A DNA stretch of 64,000 nt from Siphonodentalium dalli (Eukaryota; Mollusca; Scaphopoda; Gadilida; Siphonodentaliidae). Under the pieces are notes generated by a model. That model made no database searches. It was given only the letters and a program-made list of their open reading frames with translations, and was not told where the DNA came from. The DNA is taken from the NCBI GenBank assembly GCA_032622095.1, contig CP136066.1, forward strand, positions 8,953,784 through 9,017,783, written 5' to 3'. The translations under genes and the position numbers were made by a program. This document shows, piece by piece, positions 54,740-63,690 of the stretch. Each line of letters begins with the position of its first letter. Within the stretch, counting starts at the first letter, position 1.

Positions 54740-55180
54740 AACAATTTGATCATCGTCAAACGGAAACTGTAAACGTGTGCCTCTTTACTTGACCTTAGTA
54801 AATTAATATAATATTTTATCGCTAATTTGCCAATCAGAACCACGCAAAACAAAACAAAATCACACGTAACTTCATAGCACTGCGAAAAGATACAAATATG
54901 TCCAGTTCTGAAGTAACCTGGCTGTCTTGTTTCTGCCAAATTAACTAGTGACTTAAATATTGAACTGGTTCACTTAACACCTAACTTTTAGTTTAAGGTG
55001 CCCATACACGTACATGTGTATTCCTGTTGTTTATGTATGCTGTAGTTAGGACAATATTTCCCGCCTCATATGAAATGCATGTAATGATACAATAGATATA
55101 ATAATATAGTATGTTTATGCAATGCCTTGCTTACGTGAATATGTGATTTATCGTTAATACACAACATCGGTCCAACAGGT
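54740..55180. other. Intergenic
   Basis: AT-rich sequence with nothing recognisable. Confidence 0.4.
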
Positions 55181-55182
55181 TA

Positions 55183-56036
55183 ATGGCGGGACATTATAGC
55201 GAAATATTAGCGCACCGTTCTTCAACGTTGGTTGTTACAGAAATGCAATGCAACCTAAGTGACACGCGTCCGGGTTAATCGGTGAACTTGGGCACGGACA
55301 CTTCAATACTTTCAACGAGGCACATGCATCGATGGCGAACGGGTAGGTATGTCCGATCTTTCAATAAGGATTTCTGAAGCGAAAGTACATATATTATATT
55401 TCATCAGTCAGCTATACTCTAACCGATTGCTTGCTACCTTTCATCCGCAAATTTCATTGATAAAGTTGATGTTTTATCAAGGGTTGGTGATGGCTGAATG
55501 TCCATTATAACTGAATTATACCCATTGAACGGACAAAGGGCATATGACCCTCAAAACAGAAGACAAGACAATGGCGAGATATAGAATATTACTGATGCTG
55601 CGTTCGACATTGTACTTGGGACACTTTATATCACCTCGATTAACCTACGTGTGATGTGTTTTATAATAGAGTATATTGCTAAAGCATTTCCTCGCTCAGA
55701 TGAATCGGGGAAGTTTCCAACATAAACACTAAGTCTTCACATTTAATGGACGGACATTATAGCGAAACTTTAGCGCAGCGTTCTTCAACGTTGGTTGTTA
55801 CGCTAATGCAACTTTAGTGAGTTTGCAACATGCGTCCAATGGGAGCGAATACGTCAATACTGTGAACGAGGCGCATAAAACGACAGCGAATTGGAACGGG
55901 TAGATGTGCCGGTTGACTGTCAATCTTTCAATAAGGTTTTCTAAATCGAAAGTACATGAATTATATGAAATAGCAGTCAGCTATATACTAGCCTAATGCT
56001 TACCTTTCATCGGCAAATCTCATTGATAAAGTTGAT
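55183..56036. repeat. Diverged direct repeat of ~290 bp (two copies)
   Basis: 55,183-55,472 and 55,747-56,036 share blocks in the same order: GGACATTATAGCGAAA, GTTCTTCAACGTTGGTTGTT, ATCTTTCAATAAGG, GAAAGTACAT and TTCATTGATAAAGTTGATG-like. The linker (about 55,555-55,745) is related to 57,188-57,380 (GATGCTGCGTTCGACA, CCTACGTGTGATGT, GGACGGACATTATAGCG). No coding potential. Probably an old interspersed repeat family. Confidence 0.7.
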
Positions 56037-56257
56037 AGTTAAGCCGGCGTTGTGTTAAAATTCTCGAGGCGGCTTCTACCGCTTAGCTGACTACGGAATA
56101 CTGGGTGTCAGTCAACTTGTACCCTGACCAACCCTACTGTTTTTCAGCAATCCATGGGGACAAAACGGTGCTAATCTGTTCGCAAACTGTGTTCTCTCCA
56201 GAATTGATTGGGTATGTCTAGGAAATGGATCGAAAGATAGTTGGTGGATGTGTGGGT

Positions 56258-56415
56258 GTCCCCGTGGATGGTACTGGACACAGTTTCTCTACCCTTGTAC
56301 ATGGAGACCAGTATTAATCGTGTACATGTATGTGTGTGTTTCCCCGTGGATGGTACTGGACGCAGTTTCTCTACCCTTGTACATGGAGACCAGTATTAAT
56401 CGTGGACATGTATTA
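56258..56415 (+). repeat. 82-bp tandem duplication
   Basis: CCCCGTGGATGGTACTGGAC, followed by CAGTTTCTCTACCCTTGTAC and GGAGACCAGTATTAATCGTG, occurs twice with an 82-bp shift (starts near 56,260 and 56,342). Confidence 0.8.
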
Positions 56416-56419
56416 CCCT

Positions 56420-57187
56420 TTAGTTATTTCCGGGGGGTTTTCATGTGTGCGTGATGACTCATTGTCCATTACAATTTATTTGTACCCATTTGAACCTCAA
56501 AAATGAAGTGTAAGAGATATAATAGTGCGGTCAATACATGTCGACAATTACACAAATTGCCGGTATATAGACCTCATACATTGTATGCTCAAGATACGGG
56601 GGACTTTTCGTGTTCCGATGTTTTTAACAGACATGAACAAACGCAATAGACTACAATACACGCGTTTTATTGTTTCCAAGTTTAAATTTCAAACAGACCA
56701 CACCCCTCCACCAGGCTTAGCTCCTGATCAAAATCTCAATACTTGGGACACTTCTCCTATCTTGTGCTACAAACCTTGAACTGTTGCAGATTCCAACCCA
56801 ACATTTAATATGACAAAATACTACTTCTAATTCTATCTTGTTGTTTTAGTCATCAATCAATAGTTTATGAAATCAGTCGTGAAAACATTTTACCAAGATT
56901 AGTGGTAGCAATACACCCAACCCATTTTCACTGTCGCCTCATCCCTTCTGAATGCAACTCATTATACAGAGGCAAATCCTTTCTGCATGATATAACGTCG
57001 GCCGATATAACGTGAATACGAATTCCAATTGCTTTATATCATGTATGTATATATAGTTTGTTCCAGTTAGCTACAATGCGATGTGCATAACTCTACCCGC
57101 AAACAGTTAAACAAATTGCAAAAAAAAAGTTCCGGTGCTTATCTCCGATGTTCAATAAATATCTTACACATGTGACCTAGATGTTGA
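56420..57187. other. Intergenic
   Basis: No gene was recognised. A short open frame at 56,525-56,779 has no ATG start and no recognisable domain. Confidence 0.4.
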
Positions 57188-57641
57188 ACAATGGCGAGAC
57201 ATAGATTAGTACTGATGCTGCGTTCGACAATGTACTTGGAACACTTTATCTCGCCTTGATTTACCTACGTGTGATGTCCTTTACAATAGAGTATATTTCT
57301 AAAGCGTGTTCTGCTCAGATGCATCCGGGAATTCTCGAATATAAACACTCACATTTAATGGACGGACATTATAGCGGAACTTTCTACTCTTTGTTTATTT
57401 TCAGAACGCCGTCCGTCGGATGCCGCTGGGATACAACAGTGAAACATCGCCTCTCGATTGAACGCAAACACAAGTATCTGTATATAGTATAGAATAATTG
57501 ATGTCCAACGTTAGATACGTGTCTTTTGCCAAAGAACTGAAAACAAAGCACAGGGAATTCCCGATAAAAGCCGCATCGATAAGCAGACAGCACGCGATGG
57601 TTTCCGGTGTATGGGAATTCTTACGGCAAACTACGGCTTAA

Positions 57642-58005
57642 CCCTTTCAGTGCCAGGGGCCGATCTCATCGGCCCTAATTTACGGTCTGTAAAATCGGCC
57701 CTAAATTTTTTTTTTTTTTAAACTCAAAACTATCACAAAGTATTCATAGTAATAATTTTGATGCCCATGAAAAACGTAAGATTCCCTGGCACTAAACCTA
57801 CAAAATAAATATGTTAAAGATTATAAGAAAAAATTATTAAAATTGTAAAAAATTGTAAAAAATAATAACAAATGATGAAAAATTGTTAGGCCAATGCATT
57901 CTCTTATATATGCGAGGCAACCTATGGTCGACTCGCATATATAAGAGAATGCATTGGCACAGGGTATATGGGTTGATACAAAAATCGGACCTGGCACTGA
58001 AAGGA
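57642..58005. mobile_element. piggyBac-type MITE with TTAA target sites
   Basis: 364 bp bounded by TTAA at 57,638-57,641 and 58,006-58,009. Terminal inverted repeats are CCCTTTCAGTGCCAGG at the left and CCTGGCACTGAAAGGA at the right (one mismatch, at the outermost base), followed inward by related GGCCGAT / ATCGGAC. TTAA target sites with a CCCTTT-type end are typical of piggyBac elements. No transposase is inside. An internal hairpin at 57,889-57,960 pairs TGCCAATGCATTCTCTTATA with its inverse. Confidence 0.8.
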
Positions 58006-58179
58006 TTAAAACAATCACAGTGAGCCGGAAAATAATAATAATAATAATATTTAGCATTTATTTAGCGATTCATCCCCGATGTAGTTCGAAGCGCAACGGA
58101 GGACAACACACGAGAAACAACGGGGGTGTTGTCGGAAAAAATTTGCATGTAATTTTTTTCCAAATATGTATTTTCAGAC

Positions 58180-58497
58180 TCATGGATTAACCTTAATATC
58201 CAAATCATATATACATGAGTAGTACAATCCACCTAAAACATTTTTGGATAACCACTGTCTTGGTTTACATGTGATATTGACCCCATTAACCCTCTTAATA
58301 ATGCCGACTATGTCAGTGTCTACCAGTCGAATGCAGAATTCTACCCTGCGATCGCTGATCTGGCGATTTTTTACTGCAGAACTATCCCATGTATTAAACA
58401 ATTTCTCCTCCAATGGTATCAGAAAACAGTTATATGCTGGTATCTCATTCATCTCATTTGCATCTTTTTCAAAGTTGAGGTAATGACTAGTTGTCAT
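58180..58497 (-). CDS. Possible small protein or exon, unknown
   Basis: An ATG-initiated 105-codon frame on the minus strand with balanced, protein-like composition (IPAYNCFLIPLEEKLFNTWD, then RRVEFCIRLVDTDIVGIIKR, CKPRQWLSKNVLGGLYY). It holds four cysteines, with no signal peptide and no membrane segment. It lies between the MITE and the G-tract region, about 3 kb from the Polinton-like polymerase. I recognise no family. It could be an accessory gene of the neighbouring element, a host exon or a remnant. Confidence 0.4.
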   Translation of the reverse strand: MTTSHYLNFEKDANEMNEIPAYNCFLIPLEEKLFNTWDSSAVKNRQISDRRVEFCIRLVDTDIVGIIKRVNGVNITCKPRQWLSKNVLGGLYYSCIYDLDIKVNP

Positions 58498-58499
58498 TT

Positions 58500-58915
58500 T
58501 TTAAAGTGCATACAAAGCGTTGCGATCACCAATATACATGTTTTTACATGTCATGACATCACGAGGTACAAATATGTGTTCTACTGGTAGACAATGACCA
58601 ATTTAGTCATAATAATCTAAACTAAGTTACCAAGCACCTTCTCGTGAATTGTATGCTCCGGTGTTTTTTTACGGTTTCCGGTCAAACCGAGTTGTTGTCC
58701 GGCTGGGGTAGATTTGAGGGGGGGGGGCAAATGGTCAGTGGAAACAAACTGCAGTTTTTGCTGTTTTTTGGGGGGGGGGGGTACCCAAACCGAAGAAAAC
58801 AGTTTTTTCAACCCTGTGTCTACAGTTTTTTTACCGCCCCCCCCCCTAACGCCCAGGTTACAAAACTCTGGTTCAAACATTCTAACGATGGTGCGGTTTA
58901 TTCAGTACAAAATAA
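58500..58915. other. Intergenic with G and C homopolymers
   Basis: No gene is supported. Runs of about 10-13 G at 58,719-58,728 and 58,769-58,781 and a C run at about 58,836-58,846 are the notable content. ORFs crossing them encode glycine/proline runs and are unlikely to be real. Confidence 0.5.
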
Positions 58916-58920
58916 TTTAC

Positions 58921-59604
58921 GATTATATAGCGATTGGTATTCAATCTGGGTAACAGGTACCACGCAATGTTAGGATTATATAGCGCTTGGTATTCAATCT
59001 GGGTAACATGTACCACGCAATGTTAGGATTATATAGCGATTGGTATTAAATCTGGGTAACAGGTACCACGCAATGTTAGGATTATATAACGCTTAGTATT
59101 CAATCTGGGTAACAGGTTCCACACAATGTTAAGATTATATAGCGATTGGTATTCAATCTGGGTAACAGGTACCACGCGAAGTTAGGATTATATAGCGATT
59201 TGTATTCAATCTGGGCTACAGGTACCACGCGATGTTAGGATTATATAACGCTTGGTATTCAATCTGGGTAACAGGTTCCACACAATGTTAGGATTATATA
59301 GCGCTTGGTATTCAATCTGGGTAACAGGTACCACGCGATATTAGGATTATATAGCGCTTGGTATTCAATCTGGGTAACAGGTACCACGCGATATTAGGAT
59401 TATATAGCGATTGGTATTCAATCTGGGTAACGTGTACCACGCGATATTAGGATTATATAGCGCTTGGTATTCAATCTGGGTAACAGGTACCACGCGATAT
59501 TATGATTATATAGCGATTGGTATTCAATATGTGTAACATGTACCACGCGATGTTAGGATTATATAGCGATTGGTATTCAATCTGGGTAACAGGTACCACG
59601 CGAT
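58921..59604 (+). repeat. 53-bp tandem repeat, ~13 copies
   Basis: Units read TTAGGATTATATAGCG(A/C)TTG, then GTATTCAATCTGGGTAAC and AGGTACCACGCGAT. The period is 53 bp. Variation concentrates at GCGATTGG versus GCGCTTGG and at ACAGGTACC versus ACATGTACC. The array stops directly before the 30-bp minisatellite. No stable reading frame crosses it, since 53 is not a multiple of 3. Confidence 0.9.
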
Positions 59605-59616
59605 AGTAGTAATGGG

Positions 59617-59746
59617 GGGCACTATGGCCCAGTACCCCCCAGACATGGGCACTATGGCCCAGTACCCCCAGACATGGGCACTATGGCCCAGTACCCCCCA
59701 GACATGGGCACTATGGCCCAGTACCCCCCAGACATGGGCACTATGT
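59617..59746 (+). repeat. 29/30-bp minisatellite
   Basis: Four full copies and one partial copy of GGGCACTATGGCCCAGTACC followed by CCCCAGACAT. One copy is 29 bp because it lacks a C. It abuts the 3' end of the minus-strand ORF at 59,752. Confidence 0.9.
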
Positions 59747-59751
59747 CTATA

Positions 59752-59988
59752 TCAGACTTTCTTCTTGATCTGTGACAAGATCTCCACGAGATCAAGATTG
59801 CTTGATTCTTGAACATCACATACTTTAGGCAATGGTCGTCGGCGAGCCAAAAAATCTCTTATCATCTGCTTCTGAACCCTACTTTGTTTAGGAGAATCCT
59901 GCCATTTCTTATATCTTCTTATTTCCGTCTCCTCTGACGAATCTCTCTTCCTCCACAACTTCTTGAGAAATTTCTTTAAAGACGGCAT
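59752..59988 (-). CDS. Small basic protein, unknown (possibly part of the Polinton-like element)
   Basis: An ATG-initiated 78-residue frame on the minus strand. The first 14 residues (MPSLKKFLKKLWRK) form a strongly basic amphipathic helix pattern. A charged middle (EETEIRRYKKWQDSPKQ) and an acidic-then-basic end (LDLVEILSQIKKKV) follow. There is no signal peptide and no known domain. It lies 1.1 kb left of the polymerase remnant in opposite orientation, as small genes often do in Polinton-like elements. The membrane-active look of the N-terminus is an observation, not a function call. Confidence 0.4.
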   Translation of the reverse strand: MPSLKKFLKKLWRKRDSSEETEIRRYKKWQDSPKQSRVQKQMIRDFLARRRPLPKVCDVQESSNLDLVEILSQIKKKV

Positions 59989-59999
59989 AATGAATGAAG

Positions 60000-60551
60000 T
60001 TCACTGAAAAAGTGAAAATATTTTATACATTTGACACGGGCGACAATGAAATCACATGTCGCGTTGGCGTTAAAATTGACAAATATTTCCTGACGTGTTT
60101 TTTCAGAGACGGATCAACATGCATATATTTCTTGATCATTATTGCATAGCGATCAAACAAATGTTTTTTAATTTCGTTAGATCATTATCTATTATTTGGT
60201 ACACATGATTTGATATATTTTTTACCTCGTTAGGAAAATATGGAATGTTTTTCTAGTTTTTGTTTTGGAAATGTACATATTTTATACATAAAACTGAACA
60301 CAAGAAACATACTGAACATTTTTCTTGATCATTGCATTTGATAACTTTACTTGGTCATCGTTTATAAACTAAGATGAATTCATATGTTAAAACATCTTAA
60401 TTAATTGCATATACTATCATGAATTTAATCTATAACATATCGAAATGGTAAAACTAACAGATAATGCACTGAAAAGAAACACAACGTCAGGAAACATTTG
60501 TCATTTTTAACGTCAAAGCATTATGTGCTTTCTCTACCGCCCGCGCAATCA
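60000..60551. other. AT-rich non-coding stretch
   Basis: Very AT-rich, no ORF of note. It may hold regulatory sequence between the divergent small ORF and the plus-strand genes. Confidence 0.4.
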
Positions 60552-60818
60552 TGATACAAGTTCAAGACGGATCTTCAGACTTATTCTATTGTTCTCAACA
60601 TATCTGCAATCCCCGAACCCTTGATGGCGATACTGAGAGGAACTATGGGGATGACACCGCAGATAATGTGGGATAGGTACGCAAGAGAAGTGACCGCCCG
60701 TTCAAAGCTGATCATGCAAAAGAGAACAGCAACCATACCAGCCGAGCCTAGCTGTCCTATTTTATCTGAGGCGGGACAACAAAAGCAAAATTCTCACTCT
60801 GAGAAAATTGGGAAGTGA
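60552..60818 (+). CDS. Possible broken small ORF ending just before histone-type stem-loops
   Basis: Two overlapping plus-strand frames. 60,552-60,680 starts with ATG (MIQVQDGSSDLFYCSQ) and stops at TAG. 60,621-60,818 is open in another frame and ends GKwith TGA at 60,816-60,818, 19 bases before the first histone-type stem-loop. The second frame is polar and lysine/glutamine-rich (REVTARSKLIMQKRTATIPA, QQKQNSHSEK). I compared both by eye with core histones and found no match. The stop-to-stem-loop distance is like that of replication-dependent histone mRNAs, so some coding sequence ending here is plausible. Low confidence. Confidence 0.3.
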
Positions 60819-60837
60819 ATTTGATGTCGTACAAAAC

Positions 60838-60853
60838 GGCCCTTTTCAGGGCC
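60838..60853 (+). promoter_or_regulatory. Histone-type mRNA 3' stem-loop 1
   Basis: GGCCCTTTTCAGGGCC: a 6-bp stem (GGCCCU/AGGGCC) with the UUUC loop, preceded by ACAAAAC. It matches the canonical metazoan replication-dependent histone 3' stem-loop in length, loop and closing pairs. In histone mRNAs this element binds SLBP and replaces the poly(A) tail. No histone gene was recognised upstream. Confidence 0.8.
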
Positions 60854-60864
60854 AAAACAAAAAC

Positions 60865-60880
60865 GGTCCTTTTCAGGACC
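60865..60880 (+). promoter_or_regulatory. Histone-type mRNA 3' stem-loop 2
   Basis: GGTCCTTTTCAGGACC, 27 bp after the first, with the same AAAAC flank and followed by AACCAA. The third stem pair is U-A where stem-loop 1 has C-G, so both bases changed together and the fold is preserved. A purine-rich AAAAAGTAAAA stretch follows about 15 bases later. Confidence 0.8.
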
Positions 60881-61128
60881 AACCAATTTTTTCAAAAAGT
60901 AAAACTTTTAGGATTGCTTAAGAACTAATAATGTTCCTTGTACCCTATGTTTCGTTTTGAAAAAATCACGCCACGAATAATTTAAAACAAAATATACTTG
61001 CAAATATTTGTTGTTGATTAAACAATTCTAAAATGTAGATGTGATTTGCATCCAAAACATTTATAAGAAAGTGACTGGTAACAAAAGAAGTTTTGTCTAG
61101 CAAATATAACATTTACCAGATAACTAAC
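60881..61128. other. AT-rich stretch before the polymerase remnant
   Basis: No domain was recognised. Part of the polymerase 5' region may be here in unrecognisable form. Confidence 0.35.
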
Positions 61129-62240
61129 ATGAAATTGTATATTCCAGTTCTACCGATTCATTGTAACAAGAAAATGGTTTTTACTTAGTGCAACACTTGT
61201 GCCATCAATGAGGACGAGACATGTAACCATTCAGAAGAAGATCGAGCTATAACCGGAGTGTGGACCACGCCAGAATTATTCAAAGCAATGGATGTTGGCT
61301 ACAAAATACTTGATGTGTACCAAATTTGGCATTGGACAGATTGGACAGATGAAATATACAAATCATATATCGACAAACATCTAAAGATCAAACAGGAATG
61401 TAATGGTTATCCATTTGGTGTTGAGACAGAAGAACAGAAGCAAAAGTTTGTACAGGATTATTATGCAGCTGAGGGTATAAAATTGGAGAACATCGAGAAG
61501 AATCCAGGAAAACGCCAAATATATAAATTTATGATTAATTGTATATGGGGTAAGAATGCACAAGAAATCTTATGTCAAAAACAGAGTATGTGGATAAGCC
61601 ATCACGTTATTTTGAATTGCTTACTAGTAACAATATAATTGTTCAAAATGTTACACTTCTTGATGGTGACAAATTCATTCTGGTAAATTATGTTGATATT
61701 TTAGATAATATTGAACCTCATCATTCAGCAAATGTTGTTGTTGCTTCTTTTGTTACAGCGTATGCAAGATTACAATTGTATAAAGTTTTTAAAAAACTTG
61801 GAGATAGAGTGCTGTATTTTGATACAGACAGCTGTATGTATGTCAGTGATCCATCAAAGAAGAACATCAAAACTATCGAAGGAAGATTGGGGAAATGGAG
61901 CGACGAACATCCAGATGCAAAGATTGTCAAATTTGTTGGACTTGGGCCAAAGAACTACGGATATGAATACATCAAAGATGGGAGAAGATAGACCAAATGT
62001 AAGGTAAAAGGTATCACTCTTGATTACAGCACAAGTCAAAAAGTTAATTTTGAAACAATGGTACAATGTGTTAATGATCGTGAAAATTTCAAAACTGTTG
62101 TTGAGTATCCTTCCAGAATTAAAAGACAAAAGTACCATCAACTGATTAGTGAGTGTCAAACCAAAACTTTCAGATCGGTGTACACAAAACGAAAACTCGT
62201 CAATGGTATTCACACATATCCATACGGATGGAGATGTTGA
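61129..62240 (+). pseudogene. polB: Protein-primed family B DNA polymerase, C-terminal part, broken (Polinton/Maverick-like)
   Basis: This is the palm/thumb part of a Polinton-type DNA polymerase, the enzyme that would replicate the element by protein priming. Seen: an LYIPVLPIHC segment from 61,129; an in-frame TAG at 61,186-61,188; then a CNTC...CNHS cysteine/histidine motif and ITGVWTTPELFKAMDVGYKI; then the motif B region YKFMINCIWGK (about 61,520-61,553). A frameshift between about 61,555 and 61,570 shifts the reading to 61,572. The motif C aspartates are present as DTDS at 61,821-61,832. A second in-frame TAG lies at 61,989-61,991, with family-like sequence continuing to TGA at 62,238-62,240. 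The exonuclease domain and N-terminal half are not visible. With two stops and a frameshift it cannot make an active polymerase. Confidence 0.85.
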
Positions 62241-62844
62241 GTCATTTCATGTCAAGATGTTGACAGGAGTAGTACCTCCAGAAATTGCTGAGAAGATTTA
62301 TGGATATTTGGTGGCACAGTCAACACTTATTCCAGAGATAAAGAAGGAATTACAAGAAGTCTGGTTTGAAAGAGAAAAGGAAGCAATACTACGATGCTGT
62401 GATGTCGACGAATGTTTACAGAGATTGGACTATCTTGAGACAAGTATATTTTCTCATTTCTCTCAAAAATATATTGAATCATTTATTAAATTCAAAACAT
62501 TTTTTCTCATTGAAAGAATATCTGATTTTTGGATATTTGGTGGTGATGAACACCATTTAGATTTAGAAATTTTTTATGAACATGACTATATTCATTATAC
62601 AAAGTATGAAGATAATTATCCTCTTGCTAGGGGAACCTTTAAATCAGTTCCTAGGATCTATGGGTATTTGTTAACAAAAAAAAAATCAACATATGCAAAA
62701 ATTAAAAACATTATAGGAAATGATTTTTTTGTTTACAGAACAAACAGAAGAATAGAAGACTATAATACTTGGATTATTGAAATGTTTGGAAATATTTACA
62801 GCTATGGAGATTTCTGTTTAAAAATTAAATTCACACGTCGTTAA
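62203..62844 (+). CDS. Unknown ORF between polymerase and ATPase
   Basis: An open frame of 213 codons from the ATG at 62,203, ending at TAA 62,842-62,844. The ATG at 62,257 (MLTGVVPPEIAEKIYGYL) is an alternative start that avoids overlap with the polymerase remnant ending at 62,240. The N-terminal PPEIAEKIYGYL looks helical, somewhat like the start of F-box/SOCS-box-type helices, but this is only a resemblance. The middle is rich in aromatic and acidic residues (FWIFGGDEHHLDLEIFYEHD), and the C-terminal half has alternating lysine and aromatic residues. No signal peptide or transmembrane helix is seen. It is 33 bp upstream of the ATPase on the same strand, so it is probably an accessory gene of the element. 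Confidence 0.6.
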   Translation: MVFTHIHTDGDVESFHVKMLTGVVPPEIAEKIYGYLVAQSTLIPEIKKELQEVWFEREKEAILRCCDVDECLQRLDYLETSIFSHFSQKYIESFIKFKTFFLIERISDFWIFGGDEHHLDLEIFYEHDYIHYTKYEDNYPLARGTFKSVPRIYGYLLTKKKSTYAKIKNIIGNDFFVYRTNRRIEDYNTWIIEMFGNIYSYGDFCLKIKFTRR

Positions 62845-62877
62845 GTTCACTCTCTGATTAGACATCAAAGTGACAAC

Positions 62878-63528
62878 ATGGAAGAATCTTTACTTTTCCA
62901 ACATCCGTGTAATTTCTTTATCAGCGGACCTAGTGGATCAGGTAAAACAGAATTTGTTAAAAAAGTTATTGAATTTAAACACGATTTATTCCAAACACCA
63001 CCAAAGAAAATAGTTTGGTGTTACAAAGAATGGCAAGACACATACAATCGTATAAAAGAAATTGATAACGTTGAGTTTATCGATGGTATTCCAGACGATG
63101 ATGAGGAAATTGTATCAGATAAATCATTTCCTCATCTTGTTGTTTTCGATGACATGATGGGGGAACAAGATGAAGACAAAATAATGCTTTGGTTTACTAG
63201 AAAAGGTCACCATCGAAATGCTTCAATAATTTACATTACTCAAAACATGTTCCAAAAATCAAAAAGTAGCAGAACTATAAGATTGAATGCACACTACATG
63301 GTTTTATTTCAAAGCGTTCGAGATAAAAATCAAATAAAAGTTTTGTCTCATCAAATGCAAACCAATCATTTGAAACAAGCATACGAAGATGCAACTTCAA
63401 TAAATCATGGATATATTTTAGTAGATTTTCATCCTAGAACAGAAAATTATTTGCGAATTAGAACTGATATTTTCCATACTAAAGTTGTCCCTTTCGCTGA
63501 TGCTAAACCATTTAAACCAACGGGATGA
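62878..63528 (+). CDS. Packaging-type ATPase (FtsK/HerA, A32-like) of a Polinton/Maverick-like element
   Basis: An intact 216-codon ORF starting at ATG 62,878. Walker A GPSGSGKT lies at residues 17-24 and Walker B LVVFDDMM at 87-94. A sensor-type YITQNMF lies at 119-125, followed by SRTIRLNAHYMVLFQSVRDK and a C-terminal HGYILVDFHPRTENYLRIRT. This order and length match the genome-packaging ATPases of Polintons, adintoviruses and relatives, which drive DNA into capsids. No disruption was seen, in contrast to the polymerase. The family assignment is firm; activity in this copy is unlikely given the context. Confidence 0.9.
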   Translation: MEESLLFQHPCNFFISGPSGSGKTEFVKKVIEFKHDLFQTPPKKIVWCYKEWQDTYNRIKEIDNVEFIDGIPDDDEEIVSDKSFPHLVVFDDMMGEQDEDKIMLWFTRKGHHRNASIIYITQNMFQKSKSSRTIRLNAHYMVLFQSVRDKNQIKVLSHQMQTNHLKQAYEDATSINHGYILVDFHPRTENYLRIRTDIFHTKVVPFADAKPFKPTG

Positions 63529-63543
63529 CAACTCGTTGGTCAC

Positions 63544-63690
63544 ATGTTACCAGCTATAGCCGCGGAATTAGTTGGTCCACCCAATACATTGTTTATTCAT
63601 ACAAAATGTACCACTTCCTTTATTTTTATGTTCATTGACAGAGCTATGATCGTTATTGTCGTAATTTGCAGTGAAATGTCAAATATATAA
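63544..63690 (+). CDS. Possible 48-residue hydrophobic ORF
   Basis: A short ATG frame 16 bp after the ATPase stop (MLPAIAAELVGPPNTLFIHT...), with a hydrophobic C-terminal half (FIFMFIDRAMIVIVVIC) that could span a membrane. It may be the start of a decayed structural gene. The call rests only on position and composition. Confidence 0.25.
   Translation: MLPAIAAELVGPPNTLFIHTKCTTSFIFMFIDRAMIVIVVICSEMSNI

Noticed and set aside
54345-54740. Plus-strand 131-codon ORF
   Set aside because: It overlaps the minus-strand 54,158-54,643 frame, which has a slightly more protein-like composition; neither is certain.
58617-58973. ORFs across the G and C runs
   Set aside because: Poly-Gly/Pro stretches from homopolymers in several frames and both strands; no coding character.
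60541-60837. Histone gene upstream of the two stem-loops
   Set aside because: All three plus-strand frames were read by eye against H1, H2A, H2B, H3 and H4 signatures and none fits; the stem-loops are reported without a gene.
61186-61188. Splice acceptor (TTTTTACTTAG) that would start a polymerase exon at 61,189
   Set aside because: Family-like polymerase sequence continues upstream in the same frame from 61,129, so TAG is more simply a nonsense mutation; Polinton polymerases normally lack introns.
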